The position numbers were made by a program, and so were the translations under genes. The notes below the pieces were generated by a model that was given only the letters and a program-made list of their open reading frames with translations, did not search any database and had not been told where the DNA came from. From assembly GCF_018127925.1 (NCBI RefSeq), contig NZ_CP072348.1, positions 565,501-629,500 of the forward strand: a stretch of 64,000 nucleotides of DNA, written 5' to 3'. Source of the DNA: Prevotella melaninogenica. Its GTDB lineage: Bacteria > Bacteroidota > Bacteroidia > Bacteroidales > Bacteroidaceae. This document shows positions 46,692-56,571 of this stretch, one piece after another. The number at the start of each line of letters is the position of its first letter. Positions within the stretch are counted from its first letter, which is position 1.

Positions 46692-46723
46692 TTTGCAAGA
46701 ATTACAAATTATGTGTACCTTTG
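46692..46723 (+). promoter_or_regulatory. Promoter for the D-lactate dehydrogenase-like gene
   Basis: TTTG at 46692-46695 and TACCTTTG at 46716-46723, 20 bp apart. The leader to the ATG at 46855 is about 125 nt. Confidence 0.65.
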
Positions 46724-46854
46724 CATTGTCTTAAGTAAGTTGGATAACTTACACATTAAAGATTACCTGAGGAATCAGAAAGAAATAAAGAAATCCTTTT
46801 ACCGTATAAAGGATTATCTATAGCACTTATAATAATTAAATTAGGTAAATAGCA

Positions 46855-47844
46855 ATGAGGATAGCATTTTTCGACGCAAAGTCGTATGACATCGAGTCTT
46901 TCAACGAAGTAAACAAAGATTATAATTTCGATATTCGCTATTATCAAGAGCGTCTCAGTATTAGTACTGTGCCTTTGGCAAAGGGTGCAGACGTGGTTTG
47001 TATTTTCGTAAATGCAGAGTGCGATGCAAGAGTTATTGATGAATTAGTGAACAATGGTGTAAAACTTGTAGCTCTTAGATGTGCTGGTTTCAATAATGTT
47101 GACCTTAAAGCTGCTGAAGGTCGTATTAAGGTGACACACGTACCTGCTTACTCTCCACATGCTGTTGCTGAGTATGCTGTAGCGCTGATGCTAAGTCTTA
47201 ACCGTAAGATTTATCGTGCTGTGAACCGTACACGTGATGGAAATTTTACATTACATGGTTTGTTAGGCTTCGACATGTATGGTAAGACAGCAGGTGTTGT
47301 TGGTATGGGGCGTATTGCTAAAGAGCTTATCAAGATTCTTCACGGCTTTGGTATGAATATTATGGCATACGATCTCTATCCAGATCAAGAGTTTGCAAAG
47401 CAGTATAATGTGAAGGTTGTTCAACTTGACGAACTTTATGCGAATAGTGATATCATCTCCCTCCACTGCCCATTGACACCAGACACAAAGTTCCTTATCA
47501 ATAAGGAAAGTATTGCGAAAATGAAGAAGGGTGTGATGATTATCAATACTGGTCGTGGTCAGCTTATCCACACAGAAGACCTTATCGAAGGCTTGCGTAC
47601 AAAGCAGGTGGGTTCAGCTGGTCTTGACGTTTATGAAGAGGAGAAGGAGTACTTCTATGAGGATAAGAGCGACAAGATGATTGACGATGACGTATTGGCT
47701 CGCTTACTGATGGTTCCAAACGTTGTATTGACCTCTCATCAAGCATTCTTTACAAAGGAAGCGCTCTACAATATCGCTGTTTCAACCCTTAGCAGTGTAA
47801 AAGAACTATCAGAGGGTAAGGAACTTAGTTGCCAGGTGAAGTAA
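46855..47844 (+). CDS. ldhA: D-2-hydroxyacid dehydrogenase, D-lactate dehydrogenase-like
   Basis: 329 residues, an NAD-dependent fermentative enzyme reducing pyruvate to D-lactate. Residues RCAGFNNVDL, VPAYSPHAVAEYAVALMLSLNR, GVVGMGRIAKEL (Rossmann GxGxxA at about 150), LHCPLTPDTKFLI, INTGRGQLIHTEDL (catalytic Arg) and TSHQAFFTKEA (catalytic His) follow the E. coli LdhA pattern. Single gene with strong promoter and terminator. The choice of D-lactate over other hydroxy acids is by similarity. Confidence 0.88.
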   Translation: MRIAFFDAKSYDIESFNEVNKDYNFDIRYYQERLSISTVPLAKGADVVCIFVNAECDARVIDELVNNGVKLVALRCAGFNNVDLKAAEGRIKVTHVPAYSPHAVAEYAVALMLSLNRKIYRAVNRTRDGNFTLHGLLGFDMYGKTAGVVGMGRIAKELIKILHGFGMNIMAYDLYPDQEFAKQYNVKVVQLDELYANSDIISLHCPLTPDTKFLINKESIAKMKKGVMIINTGRGQLIHTEDLIEGLRTKQVGSAGLDVYEEEKEYFYEDKSDKMIDDDVLARLLMVPNVVLTSHQAFFTKEALYNIAVSTLSSVKELSEGKELSCQVK

Positions 47845-47900
47845 ATATTAGAATCTTATAATCCTCATAAAGATTATAAGGTCAGTATTAGGTATATAAT

Positions 47901-47942
47901 AAGGTGGATTGAAAGAAATATCTTTTTCAACCCACCTTTTTC
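47901..47942 (+). terminator. Terminator of the ldhA-like gene
   Basis: aaggtgg-a-ttgaaa pairs with ttttcaa-c-ccacctt, followed by a T run. The remaining DNA to the next promoter is AT-rich and featureless. Confidence 0.85.
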
Positions 47943-48017
47943 TATGTATTTTCTTTGTTATTGTATCATATAAATAATATTTAACGCAAAAACCTTTGAA
48001 GTTACATTAGTTTCGTT

Positions 48018-48025
48018 TAATTTTG
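48018..48025 (+). promoter_or_regulatory. -7 box for the outer-membrane protein gene
   Basis: TAATTTTG followed by CGCAC, with TTTG about 20 bp upstream (47994-47997). The leader is about 118 nt. Confidence 0.55.
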
Positions 48026-48150
48026 CGCACATAATTAACGAAATATTCAATATAAAACTTCTCTATTGGAGGCTTTAAAAGGCTTATAAACGAGGAGTAT
48101 AATAAAGGATAACTATAGAATAAAATATACTTAATAAAAAACAAAGAGTT

Positions 48151-48726
48151 ATGAAAAAGATTTTAGTTGTAGCAGCACTGATGCTTTCATCAGTATCTAC
48201 ATTCGCACAGCATGCAGTCGGTTCATTCAACCTTCAGCCAAAGGTTGGTGTTAGTATTGCTAATCTTACAGAGGTTAAGGGCTCAGACCCTCGTGTAGGT
48301 CTTGTATCTGGTGTTGAGGGTGAGTATCAGGCAAGTGACATCTTCTCTGTAAGTGCAGGTGTACTCTACTCTATGCAGGGTGCAAAAGCTAATTTCGCTA
48401 ATTTAGTTGATGCAACAAACCGCCTTGATTACATTAACGTTCCTATCATGGCAAACGTTTATGTTGTTAAAGGTCTTGCTGTTAAATTGGGTGTTCAGCC
48501 TGGATTTAATGTTAGCAACAAAATTAAGGTAAATAATCTTGATGCAGTTGAAAATCCAGCAAAGGCACAGTCTGTAGATGTTTCTATCCCAGTAGGTCTT
48601 TCTTACGAATACAACAATTTCCAGCTTGATGCTCGTTACAATTGGGGTGTTAGCAAGGCTTTCAAATTGACTGATGCTAAGAACAGCGTATTCCAGATTA
48701 CTTTGGGCTACAAGTTTGACTTGTAA
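48151..48726 (+). CDS. Outer-membrane beta-barrel protein (porin-like/PorT fold)
   Basis: 191 residues with a signal peptide (MKKILVVAALMLSSVSTFAQ). The mature part alternates hydrophobic and polar residues in about eight strands, starting GSFNLQPKVGVSIANLTEV. It ends with an aromatic terminal strand (FQITLGYKFDL), the outer-membrane insertion signal. It is a small eight-stranded barrel of the family common in Bacteroidota. Highly biased codons and a long leader suggest strong expression. Exact role unknown. Confidence 0.85.
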   Translation: MKKILVVAALMLSSVSTFAQHAVGSFNLQPKVGVSIANLTEVKGSDPRVGLVSGVEGEYQASDIFSVSAGVLYSMQGAKANFANLVDATNRLDYINVPIMANVYVVKGLAVKLGVQPGFNVSNKIKVNNLDAVENPAKAQSVDVSIPVGLSYEYNNFQLDARYNWGVSKAFKLTDAKNSVFQITLGYKFDL

Positions 48727-48752
48727 ATCATTAAAACAAATACTATATTGTT

Positions 48753-48782
48753 TTGAGGAGACCACAGGGTCTCCTCTTTTCG
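48753..48782 (+). terminator. Terminator after the barrel gene
   Basis: gaggagacc acag ggtctcctc followed by ttttcgttt. Confidence 0.85.
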
Positions 48783-48788
48783 TTTGTA

Positions 48789-48890
48789 CATTATCGTCCT
48801 CATAAACCCGAATCGGTCATTAGACACAAAATGTATTGTTCTCTTACTATGGTTTTGTTTCCTAACCGATTCGGGCTAAAACGATAATAT
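48789..48890. repeat. Inverted-repeat element of the taaccc-atcgg family, copy 2
   Basis: Outer arms attatcgt / acgataat and inner arms aaacccgaatcggt / accgattcgggct. The interior (acaaaatgtat...cttactatgg...tttcctaac) matches 4780-4821 closely. This looks like a shortened version of the 200-bp element at 4757. The interval 48891-49118 otherwise shows no feature. Confidence 0.65.
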
Positions 48891-49118
48891 TAGAGGGCTT
48901 TACTCCTAATTACTTCATGAAAAGACTTTGGATGGATTTTTATGTTTCTTATATAATAAAGGTGGACTTTCTTACTTGTAAAAACACTCTTTTAACCCAA
49001 TAAATAAACCGCCAGAGAATAGAGAAAGTGGTCTTTTCTTATCCTATACACCTCTTTTTTATCCTCAACTAAGATAAAGTAATTTATGAAAATTGTATGA
49101 AAATACAATATTTTTTCG

Positions 49119-49126
49119 TACCTTTG
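49119..49126 (+). promoter_or_regulatory. -7 box for the second MATE gene
   Basis: TACCTTTG followed by CAGC, 35 bp before the ATG. Confidence 0.6.
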
Positions 49127-49161
49127 CAGCACACTTAGGATAATAAATAGCAAAAATTAGT

Positions 49162-50520
49162 ATGTCATATCAATTTTCAAAGTACGAAACACACTATCGT
49201 AACCTTACTTATTTAGGCGTTCCAATCATTATCGGACAATTAGGAAACCTTATTCTTAACTTTGCCGATACACTTATGATTGGACATCATAGTACAGAAG
49301 AATTGGCTGCAGCGGCATTTGTCAACAATATGTTTACGTTAGTCATTATTTTTGCTATTGGCTTTACATATGCTATTACAGCACTTGTTGGTATTCTGTA
49401 TGGACAGGATAAGACGCATCGTATTGGTGAAGTAATGAAGAGTGCTGCTGCAGCTAACACCTGTATGGCAATACTTTTATCTGCCATTATGATTGTTCTG
49501 TACTTGAACATTCACCGTTTGGGACAGCCAGAAGAGTTATTACCACTCATACGACCTTACTTCCTTATCCAACTTGTATCTCTCCCATTTGTATGTTGGT
49601 TTAATACTTTCCGCCAGTTCACCGATGGTATCACTGACACAAAGGTGGCAATGTGGATTCTTGTTGCAGGAAATGTAATGAATATCTTTGGTAACTGGGT
49701 ACTTATCTATGGTCATTTAGGACTTCCAGAGATGGGATTGGTTGGTGCAGGACTATCTACAATGATTTCACGTATTGTGATGGCTTTCATTATGGTAGGC
49801 ATCTTCTTCTTTAGTAGGAAATATAAAGAATACAAGAAGGGATGGAGCTTGGGCCAGGTGAAATATGCAGACTTCAAGCAGATTACAGTTCTTGGTATTC
49901 CTTTAGCATTACAAATGGGTATGGAAACTGCTGCCTTTAGCCTTTCAAGCTTGATGGTTGGCTGGTTCGGTACAGAATCCTTAGCGGCTCATCAGGTTAT
50001 GTTGACGATTTCACAGTTAGGCTACATGATCTACTATGGCTTGGCAGCAGCGGTAGCAGTACGCATTAGTAACTTCATGGGACAACGTGACTATCTTGCT
50101 GTAAGACGAACAGCAACGGCAGGAATACATTTGGTTTTCTTGCTTGCCATACTCACTTCTGTGCCAATCTTTATTTGCCGTCATATCATCGGTGGTCTTT
50201 TCACTGATAACGTAAACGTTATTTCAATGGTTTCTATGACGATTATTCCATTTATGATTTATCAGTTTGGTGATGGCTTGCAGTGTAATTATGCCAACGC
50301 AATGCGTGGTACAGCTAATATTCGTCCATTAATTTGGATTGCGTTTGTTTCTTTCTTCATCGTATCTCTACCTTTAGGCTATCTCTTTGGAGTCGTTATG
50401 AACTATCAGCTGGTCGGTGTCTGGTTTGCCTTCCCATTTGGTTTAACACTGTCAGGCATACTTTACTATATCTACTATCAGAAGGGATTGAACAAGATAG
50501 AGTCTGGAGCAAAGATATAA
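49162..50520 (+). CDS. MATE-family efflux transporter (NorM-like)
   Basis: 452 residues, about 12 helices in two pseudo-symmetric halves. It starts THYRNLTYLGVPIIIGQLGNLILNFADTLMIGHHSTEELAAAAFVNN, the NorM-branch pattern. The second half opens QITVLGIPLALQMGMETAAFSLSSLMVGWFGTESLAAHQ, repeating the first. It exports cationic drugs or metabolites using an ion gradient. It differs clearly from the other MATE gene in the window. Monocistronic. Confidence 0.9.
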   Translation: MSYQFSKYETHYRNLTYLGVPIIIGQLGNLILNFADTLMIGHHSTEELAAAAFVNNMFTLVIIFAIGFTYAITALVGILYGQDKTHRIGEVMKSAAAANTCMAILLSAIMIVLYLNIHRLGQPEELLPLIRPYFLIQLVSLPFVCWFNTFRQFTDGITDTKVAMWILVAGNVMNIFGNWVLIYGHLGLPEMGLVGAGLSTMISRIVMAFIMVGIFFFSRKYKEYKKGWSLGQVKYADFKQITVLGIPLALQMGMETAAFSLSSLMVGWFGTESLAAHQVMLTISQLGYMIYYGLAAAVAVRISNFMGQRDYLAVRRTATAGIHLVFLLAILTSVPIFICRHIIGGLFTDNVNVISMVSMTIIPFMIYQFGDGLQCNYANAMRGTANIRPLIWIAFVSFFIVSLPLGYLFGVVMNYQLVGVWFAFPFGLTLSGILYYIYYQKGLNKIESGAKI

Positions 50521-50615
50521 TTCATAATTATGATTACTACTACACTTCATAAGTATGATTATCATTATTTGCTATTCTTAAAATATGACCTTGATAATAG
50601 ATTAAGAGCAATATA

Positions 50616-50677
50616 ACTTCAAAAGGCGATAATAAGTAATGACATTAATTCATCAACTTATTATCGCCTTTTGAAGT
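50616..50677. terminator. Bidirectional terminator, 22-bp perfect stem
   Basis: The arm at 50616-50637 (acttcaaaaggcg...) is perfectly complementary to 50656-50677 (...cgccttttgaagt) around an 18-nt loop, between the convergent MATE and pncB genes. Each arm contains an aaaaggcg/cgcctttt motif reminiscent of family B array units. Confidence 0.85.
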
Positions 50678-50716
50678 ATCCCTCTGCAATATTCGAGGTA
50701 AAAATTAGATAGAAAT

Positions 50717-51922
50717 CTACTCTTTATAATTGATTGCCTCCATGAATCGCTTGATAACCTCTGGCTTACCCGTATGCTTACCTTTATCTTCAGAGATCTT
50801 ACAGGTCTCGTTATAGAACGGCCATGACTCCGTAATCTTTACAGCGACCAACTTAATAACAATGTTCATTGGCTTTACATGTGGGAAATCATTGGTGAAG
50901 TGAGTACCAATGCCAAATGAAGGCTTCACTCGATTCTCAGCATAACGCTGTATCTCAATAGCCTTATCCGTATCTAAAGCATTTGAGAATAGCACCTGCT
51001 TATCACGTGCATCAATACCGAAAGAATTATATTTTGCAATAATCTTCTCTAACTGCTCAAAGTTATCACCAGAGTCTATGCGCAACCCCTTGAACTGATT
51101 AGCAAAGTCTTCAGAGAAGTTATAAGAAAATATATCCCACCCAAAGGAATCGTAAAGGTAAGTTCCCAAAGCACCTCGATAAGTCCTACGCCATGCTTCC
51201 ATGGCCATATAGTTTGCCATCTGAGGGCCAAACATACCGCCAATAGCACAAATAAACTCATGCGCCATCGTACCAACAGGCATAAGATTATACTTCATGG
51301 CAAGGTGAATATTGCTGGTGCCGACAAAGCGTCCTTTCCATTCGCGACTGTCATAACAGTCCTTCATAGCACGAACAGCAGTATCCTCTGCTGTAAGGCT
51401 GGCACGGCGACGTGTACCAAAGTCTGAGAATACACATCCAGCCTCAAGTAATCGCTCTGTCTTATGGTAAGTCTTATCGTAAAGTTCTTGATAATCAAAC
51501 TCCTGAGCTTGGTCGTTAAACATATAGAATAGCTCTGAAATGATGGCAAGAACCTTTACCTCTAACAGAATAGTATCAGCCCATAATCCTTCAAACTCAA
51601 TATGAAGATGCCCATCCTCATCCTGCCATACCTTCACCCACTCACGTGAAAAGCGAAAGCCGCGAAGGTATGTCAAGAACCATTCTGGAAGATAATTGCA
51701 CTTCTGTCGAAGAAAGTTTATTTCTTCGTCGGTAATAACAACCGTCTCAAGTAACTCTATTTGATGTTCCACTTCACGTGCAAAACCTTCTGGGTAGACC
51801 GTATCGTCACGGTCAACAAACTGATAGCAAACATGTGCACGTGGATAATTGTCAATGACAGCGCAGCACATTGTAAGCTTATAAAGGTCATCGTCTGTAA
51901 AGTGATTAATAATCTGTCTCAT
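50717..51922 (-). CDS. pncB: Nicotinate phosphoribosyltransferase
   Basis: 401 residues from ATG 51922; the longer frame's hydrophobic start is upstream DNA. It converts nicotinate and PRPP to NaMN in NAD salvage. Motifs: HFTDDDLYKLTMCCAV at the start, FSDFGTRRRASLTAED, the phosphohistidine region FVGTSNIHLAMKYNLMPVGTMAHE, RIDSGD, and FGIGTHFTNDF near the C-terminus. Length is normal. Single gene. Confidence 0.94.
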   Translation of the reverse strand: MRQIINHFTDDDLYKLTMCCAVIDNYPRAHVCYQFVDRDDTVYPEGFAREVEHQIELLETVVITDEEINFLRQKCNYLPEWFLTYLRGFRFSREWVKVWQDEDGHLHIEFEGLWADTILLEVKVLAIISELFYMFNDQAQEFDYQELYDKTYHKTERLLEAGCVFSDFGTRRRASLTAEDTAVRAMKDCYDSREWKGRFVGTSNIHLAMKYNLMPVGTMAHEFICAIGGMFGPQMANYMAMEAWRRTYRGALGTYLYDSFGWDIFSYNFSEDFANQFKGLRIDSGDNFEQLEKIIAKYNSFGIDARDKQVLFSNALDTDKAIEIQRYAENRVKPSFGIGTHFTNDFPHVKPMNIVIKLVAVKITESWPFYNETCKISEDKGKHTGKPEVIKRFMEAINYKE

Positions 51923-52036
51923 CTTATTATTGTTGAATTCAGTCGTCAAAAGTATAAAAAAGATATGGAAGAACAAAGGATTTTGTCAAAAATATGACTT
52001 AATGATAATATCAAGAGAAGCTATATGAGTAAAACA

Positions 52037-52083
52037 AAATCGGTTCATTAGAATTAAGAAATAACCTTCTAATGAACCGATTT
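52037..52083. repeat. Perfect palindrome of the atcggt-cattaga family, copy 3
   Basis: aaatcggttcattagaa (52037-52053) is perfectly complementary to ttctaatgaaccgattt (52067-52083), loop 13 nt. The arm matches the ends of the elements at 4757 and 48789. It lies just beyond the ccsA stop codon and could act as a terminator. Confidence 0.65.
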
Positions 52084-52096
52084 GGAGTAAAGTCTT

Positions 52097-52885
52097 TTAA
52101 TTTAAGTTATATGTATGTACACTCACACCTTGCGCTGACGGCAGATAATTAATTCCCCACCAGCACATCTGCAGTAAGATGAAGGCTATAATGAGTACCC
52201 ATAAGGCTGGGCGAACAATGCGAGGACGATACTGACGATAGTGAACATAGACCAAATAAGCAAGCCAAGTAATAGCAGCCCATGTCTCCTTTGGGTCCCA
52301 TGACCAATAATGTCCCCATGCCTCTTTTGCCCACAAAGCACCCATAAGCATACCAAGTGTCATAAATGATAGTCCAACGTAGGCAAGATTGTCAGTTATC
52401 TCCATCTCTTTATCTGTATCAGTTCCCTTCTTAAAGAAAAGAAGATAGACCGACATGACTACTGCTGCACCCAAAAGTGCGTATGCCATCATATACACAA
52501 TTACATGAGGAGCAAACCATGGACTCTGCAAGGCAGGCATAAGCGTCTTGGAATGAATCTCAGGCTTGAAGATATTAACACATACAAACACTGTTGCAAG
52601 AAGTGTTGAGAAGCTCAATATCCATTTATACTGCCAACGACTAAAGACAATAATACCTGCCAAAGGAAGGAAAAAACTATACCATAAACGCGTTTCTCCC
52701 ATCGTTCGAAGTGGTGGACGTTCCAATGTTATCCACATAATGAGAATGTAGGAAAAGAAGATTACAAGTCCAAGACCTGTTGCGCCAAACGCTAAGATAC
52801 GACGGTTACGCCATGCAGCCCATGCACCTATAGCCCATAAAACTACTGATACAACTGCAAATATGATAAAATAACTCCAAATCAT
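52097..52885 (-). CDS. ccsA: Cytochrome c biogenesis protein CcsA/ResC
   Basis: 262 residues, inner membrane, about eight helices. It carries the tryptophan-rich haem-handling motif WGHYWSWDPKETWAAITWLAYLVY, with conserved His residues around it. With ResB it delivers haem and attaches it to apocytochromes c outside the membrane (system II). It overlaps resB by 4 bp and lies downstream of nrfHA, so its likely clients are NrfA and NrfH. Confidence 0.9.
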   Translation of the reverse strand: MIWSYFIIFAVVSVVLWAIGAWAAWRNRRILAFGATGLGLVIFFSYILIMWITLERPPLRTMGETRLWYSFFLPLAGIIVFSRWQYKWILSFSTLLATVFVCVNIFKPEIHSKTLMPALQSPWFAPHVIVYMMAYALLGAAVVMSVYLLFFKKGTDTDKEMEITDNLAYVGLSFMTLGMLMGALWAKEAWGHYWSWDPKETWAAITWLAYLVYVHYRQYRPRIVRPALWVLIIAFILLQMCWWGINYLPSAQGVSVHTYNLN

Positions 52886-54195
52886 AGCTTAACCTCCTTC
52901 TTACGACTTGCTGTCAAGAACATTCCAACAGCTCCAAATAACAACATGAATATACCTACATAGACAACTGGCATCCAAGGGTCTGTTACAATCTCAAAGA
53001 TACTTAGATTACTCCACTTGCCCATTTGTTCATTATAACTTAACTGATAGATTTTCCATCCATCAATACTAAAAGGTTTGTTAACCTCTATCTCGGTGTG
53101 AATATTCTTTCCATCCTGTGTATAGATGTCAACAAGTGAAGCGAAACGACGTGGCTCACGATTTGGCATAACCAATCTTCTACCATCACTAAGTTTCAAA
53201 GACTGATAAGGGAAAAGATAGCTTCCACAAGTGAGCCAACCAGTGTAGCTATGCTGCACACCCTTGTAGGGTGCATTGCCAGTAGTGACCTTCACCAATA
53301 TCGCACAAGCAGTACCTGTTGCATCCGAAGCTATATAGCCATCCTTATTACGTGCCTGTCCTAAAGAGTCCATACGGATATTGCCCATCATACCACCAGG
53401 TATCTTACCCACCATCTTACTAAGCATAACTGGCATAGCATTATCAATGCGCTTGAGAACCTCAATCTTACAATCTAACAGTTGACCAGACTTTACATTC
53501 TTATCTAAAAGAATATTCTCTGGCTTTCCTTTAGGAAGCGGAAGTCCCATATTGTCAATAAGCATGAGCTTAGGTGGATATTCATCAATGGTAAACTTCT
53601 CCAGCTGTATTGCCACAGGGAGGTGATGAACAGCACTAAAAGCATCAAGACCACGCCACTCAACCTGTCCTTGCTCGCAAAACATCTTTACTCGAAGCAT
53701 ATCTGCACTACCAAGTGTACCGCATGTAAGAACAAGGAACAGTCCGACATGACTCGTTAGTGTTGGCAAGCGACGCCAAGAGAAATGTGCTATTTGATTC
53801 AAAGTGACTTCACCAACAATGGCTGTCATCCATAGGTAAACAAGGATAAACGGCCAGAAATTAAGCATCTTTGTTAGACCAAGTGGGTCAATGGGAGCTT
53901 TCCCCTCTGCCACTTGTTTGGTAAGTCCCATAAGAAGAGTGAGTATTGCAGCTGTAGCAATAGCTGGAATCGCCGCTTGCATGGTTGACATGAAACGACA
54001 GAAATAAGACCGCTTACGAAGTGCATAGACTATGATAAGTGCCAATACGAGTAAGATTAATGTAATAATGTTGGCTGGCCAAGCAAAGATACCCCACTCT
54101 AAGGGACCTATTGTTACCTGTAATAATCCACCTGTAACCAATAAACCAACGACTATTGCTGTACCTTCTCTAAGTGTATAAGGTTTATTCCACAT
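52882..54195 (-). CDS. resB: Cytochrome c biogenesis protein ResB/Ccs1
   Basis: 437 residues. Three or four N-terminal membrane helices with a further one at about 112-130, then a large periplasmic domain (about 165-400: MLRVKMFCEQGQVEWRG, YPPKLMLIDNMGLPLP, KPFSIDGWKIYQLSYNEQMGKWS), and a C-terminal helix. The segment DGWKIYQLSY is typical of ResB. It works with CcsA in haem attachment. About 195 bp separate it from nrfA, so it may have its own transcription start. Confidence 0.87.
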   Translation of the reverse strand: MWNKPYTLREGTAIVVGLLVTGGLLQVTIGPLEWGIFAWPANIITLILLVLALIIVYALRKRSYFCRFMSTMQAAIPAIATAAILTLLMGLTKQVAEGKAPIDPLGLTKMLNFWPFILVYLWMTAIVGEVTLNQIAHFSWRRLPTLTSHVGLFLVLTCGTLGSADMLRVKMFCEQGQVEWRGLDAFSAVHHLPVAIQLEKFTIDEYPPKLMLIDNMGLPLPKGKPENILLDKNVKSGQLLDCKIEVLKRIDNAMPVMLSKMVGKIPGGMMGNIRMDSLGQARNKDGYIASDATGTACAILVKVTTGNAPYKGVQHSYTGWLTCGSYLFPYQSLKLSDGRRLVMPNREPRRFASLVDIYTQDGKNIHTEIEVNKPFSIDGWKIYQLSYNEQMGKWSNLSIFEIVTDPWMPVVYVGIFMLLFGAVGMFLTASRKKEVKL

Positions 54196-54390
54196 AGTAA
54201 AAGAGGCTCTCCCCCACTATTAATAAGGTCTTGAAAAACTTTATTTTATGTTTGTGAAGTACGAGCAGATAAATGATTTCGTTTTGATATATAAAATATT
54301 AGGATACAAGAATATTCTTCAAATAGAATATTCCTATTTTACTGAACAAGATTCCTCCCCTAATGGGAAGGAATCCTGGGTGTAGTTTGT

Positions 54391-55887
54391 TTACATCGGT
54401 TTAGTTATAAACCGCTTATTCTTGCGTGCCTGCTCTATCCACTTCGGAACGATAGTGTCAAGGAACTGCTTCTTTTGTGCATTAAGCTTAGTCATATCTA
54501 AGCCAATGTAAGACTGTGCCTTAGCCTTAGTAGAAACGTCAGGAAGAGGAATCTGTCCTGTAAAGCCGTGACGAGCAACTACACGTGCGATCTGTAAGCG
54601 TGCATCCTTTGCATATTCCATTGCACTTCCAAGGAGTCGCATTACTTCTTGTGGAGCATGGAAAGCAGCACCGTGGCTGGCAACGGCATAGTCCCAACGC
54701 CACTGACCCTTACGAAGATCTTTCAAAACAGGCTCCATCTCAGCCTCAGTTGCACCCTTTTCCCATGCAAATTTAGCTTCAATATGTGCTGCAGCAAGTT
54801 CTCTTTCGACATGAGTACGGAAGTCATAAATCTTCTGTTGACGCTCATATACATTCTGACGAAGTGTTTCAGCATCTTGACGGTGACAAGTCTGGCAAGT
54901 ACGACTGATGTTTGCTAATGGACTTGTAATATGATGATCTGTATATTTCACACCACCCTCAGAGATGTAAGGCATATGACAATCAGCACATGAAACACCA
55001 CGCTGTCCATGGATTCCCTGTAAATACAATTCATAACCAGGGTGCTGTGCCTTTAGAATCTTCGCCTTTGATAATGGATTAATGTAATCATAGAAGCCAA
55101 TACTATCGTAGTATTCCTCTGCTGCCTCACACGTCATACCCTTTTCTTGAGGGAAATGTAGATAGTTGCCATTCTCTTTCTCGAAGTAGTATTCCGTGTG
55201 GCACTGTGCGCAGACCAGGCTACGCATCTCTTGATGGCTGGCTTTTCTCACGTCTTTACCGACACGAGCCCATGCCTCATAGAGAGCAGGACGAGCGGGA
55301 CGAAGTTCCATCGTCCTTGCATCATGGCAGTCAGAGCAACCGACGGTGTTCATGACCTCTGGTCCCCAGTCGCTCCACTTGGCAGCATAGAATTTATCAG
55401 TTCCTTTCTCACGCATTAGACGTGGAACATCAGGACCCTTGCAGGTCCAACAGGTTCCTGGCTGTATGTCATCTTGTCCATCAACACCTGGACTTCCTGT
55501 ACGCATAATCTTACGTAAGTCATCAATACAATGACGGTGTCCACGTGGTGTATTATACCCTCTTGAGAAAGAATAGCCAGCCCATAGGATAACCATTTCG
55601 GGTCTCTCTGCCAGTACATCTACTTCCTGGGAAGAATTGTACTTACTCACGAAACTTGTGTCTTCTGTCATTGCCCACGTCTCATATTCACGTGGGAAAT
55701 CAGCTGCAAATTTCTCATTCTGAGATACAATGGAGTCAGTCATCGGTGTACGTCTGTTGTTGAACACACTTACAACCTCAGCTCTTCTTTCAAGCATTGA
55801 AGAACAGAGCAGTCCAAGAATGAACACGAGAACCATTGCTCCTCCAAAGAGTAGCCAGCCTTGCCATTTCTTTAATGTCTTTGCCAT
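54391..55887 (-). CDS. nrfA: Ammonia-forming cytochrome c nitrite reductase
   Basis: 498 residues, pentahaem enzyme reducing nitrite to ammonium with six electrons, at the outer face of the inner membrane. An uncleaved or signal anchor (WLLFGGAMVLVFILGLLCSSML) starts it. Haem 1, the catalytic one, uses CWTCK (146-150). The others use CSDCH (184-188), CAQCH (226-230), CADCH (300-304) and CQTCH (331-335). The segment QHPGYELYLQGIHGQRGVSC is typical. Electrons come from NrfH, 20 bp upstream. Confidence 0.96.
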   Translation of the reverse strand: MAKTLKKWQGWLLFGGAMVLVFILGLLCSSMLERRAEVVSVFNNRRTPMTDSIVSQNEKFAADFPREYETWAMTEDTSFVSKYNSSQEVDVLAERPEMVILWAGYSFSRGYNTPRGHRHCIDDLRKIMRTGSPGVDGQDDIQPGTCWTCKGPDVPRLMREKGTDKFYAAKWSDWGPEVMNTVGCSDCHDARTMELRPARPALYEAWARVGKDVRKASHQEMRSLVCAQCHTEYYFEKENGNYLHFPQEKGMTCEAAEEYYDSIGFYDYINPLSKAKILKAQHPGYELYLQGIHGQRGVSCADCHMPYISEGGVKYTDHHITSPLANISRTCQTCHRQDAETLRQNVYERQQKIYDFRTHVERELAAAHIEAKFAWEKGATEAEMEPVLKDLRKGQWRWDYAVASHGAAFHAPQEVMRLLGSAMEYAKDARLQIARVVARHGFTGQIPLPDVSTKAKAQSYIGLDMTKLNAQKKQFLDTIVPKWIEQARKNKRFITKPM

Positions 55888-55906
55888 AATTATCGATTTT
55901 TAGTTC

Positions 55907-56539
55907 TTATTTTTTCTTTCCTAACACTTTTTGCAACCAATCTGGAACAGGAGAAGGTGGCATTGGTTCCACATATTCTGCACCAGGGGTGCTTGAGAGA
56001 GAATTCATCTTCATGTGTGCTACATCACGATGACAATCCCAGCAGGCTTTACCTTCACCACGCTGAGCCTCCATGTAATCTATTCTGCCTGTATTTACAA
56101 ACTCTTGATTTAATTGTTTATGGCAGCGGATGCAGTTATCCATTATCACTTCTGCCGATGCTGATTCTGCCTGAATAGTTTGCGATTCATTAAATGTAAC
56201 AAAATAAGCTACATGCTTCATACCATCCATACCTTTAAAAGCATAGTGTGCAGCAACGTTATCATTAGGAACGTGACAATCGTTACATGTGGTGTTACGA
56301 GCATGTGCAGAGTGTGACCACGTAGCATAATAAGGTGACATGATATGGCAATTAATACATGCCGCTGGGTCATCACCTATTATATAGGTATGCATACGTA
56401 GAAGATAAAAGAATAACCCTGTTAATCCTACTATCACACCGCACAAAATAGATAATGTAACCTTTTGCCGATATGAGATGCATGATAGAAACTTATCTAT
56501 CATACTTTTCAATTTGGTAGGTATGGTTTTTAGTTTCAT
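55907..56539 (-). CDS. nrfH: Cytochrome c nitrite reductase small subunit
   Basis: 210 residues from ATG 56539; the longer frame's start lies in the promoter. One membrane helix (SILCGVIVGLTGLFFYLL) and four CxxCH haem sites: CINCH (61-65), CNDCH (85-89), CIRCH (136-140) and CWDCH (166-170). It is a NapC/NirT-type quinol dehydrogenase passing electrons from menaquinol to NrfA. First gene of nrfHA, with ccs genes downstream. Confidence 0.95.
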   Translation of the reverse strand: MKLKTIPTKLKSMIDKFLSCISYRQKVTLSILCGVIVGLTGLFFYLLRMHTYIIGDDPAACINCHIMSPYYATWSHSAHARNTTCNDCHVPNDNVAAHYAFKGMDGMKHVAYFVTFNESQTIQAESASAEVIMDNCIRCHKQLNQEFVNTGRIDYMEAQRGEGKACWDCHRDVAHMKMNSLSSTPGAEYVEPMPPSPVPDWLQKVLGKKK

Positions 56540-56563
56540 AGGATTTATATCTTGTTTCGTGCA

Positions 56564-56571
56564 CAAAGATA
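56564..56571 (-). promoter_or_regulatory. -7 box for nrfHA
   Basis: On the minus strand TATCTTTG followed by TGCACG, 24 bp before the ATG. The interval further upstream contains an IS-end relic and a repeat array. Confidence 0.6.
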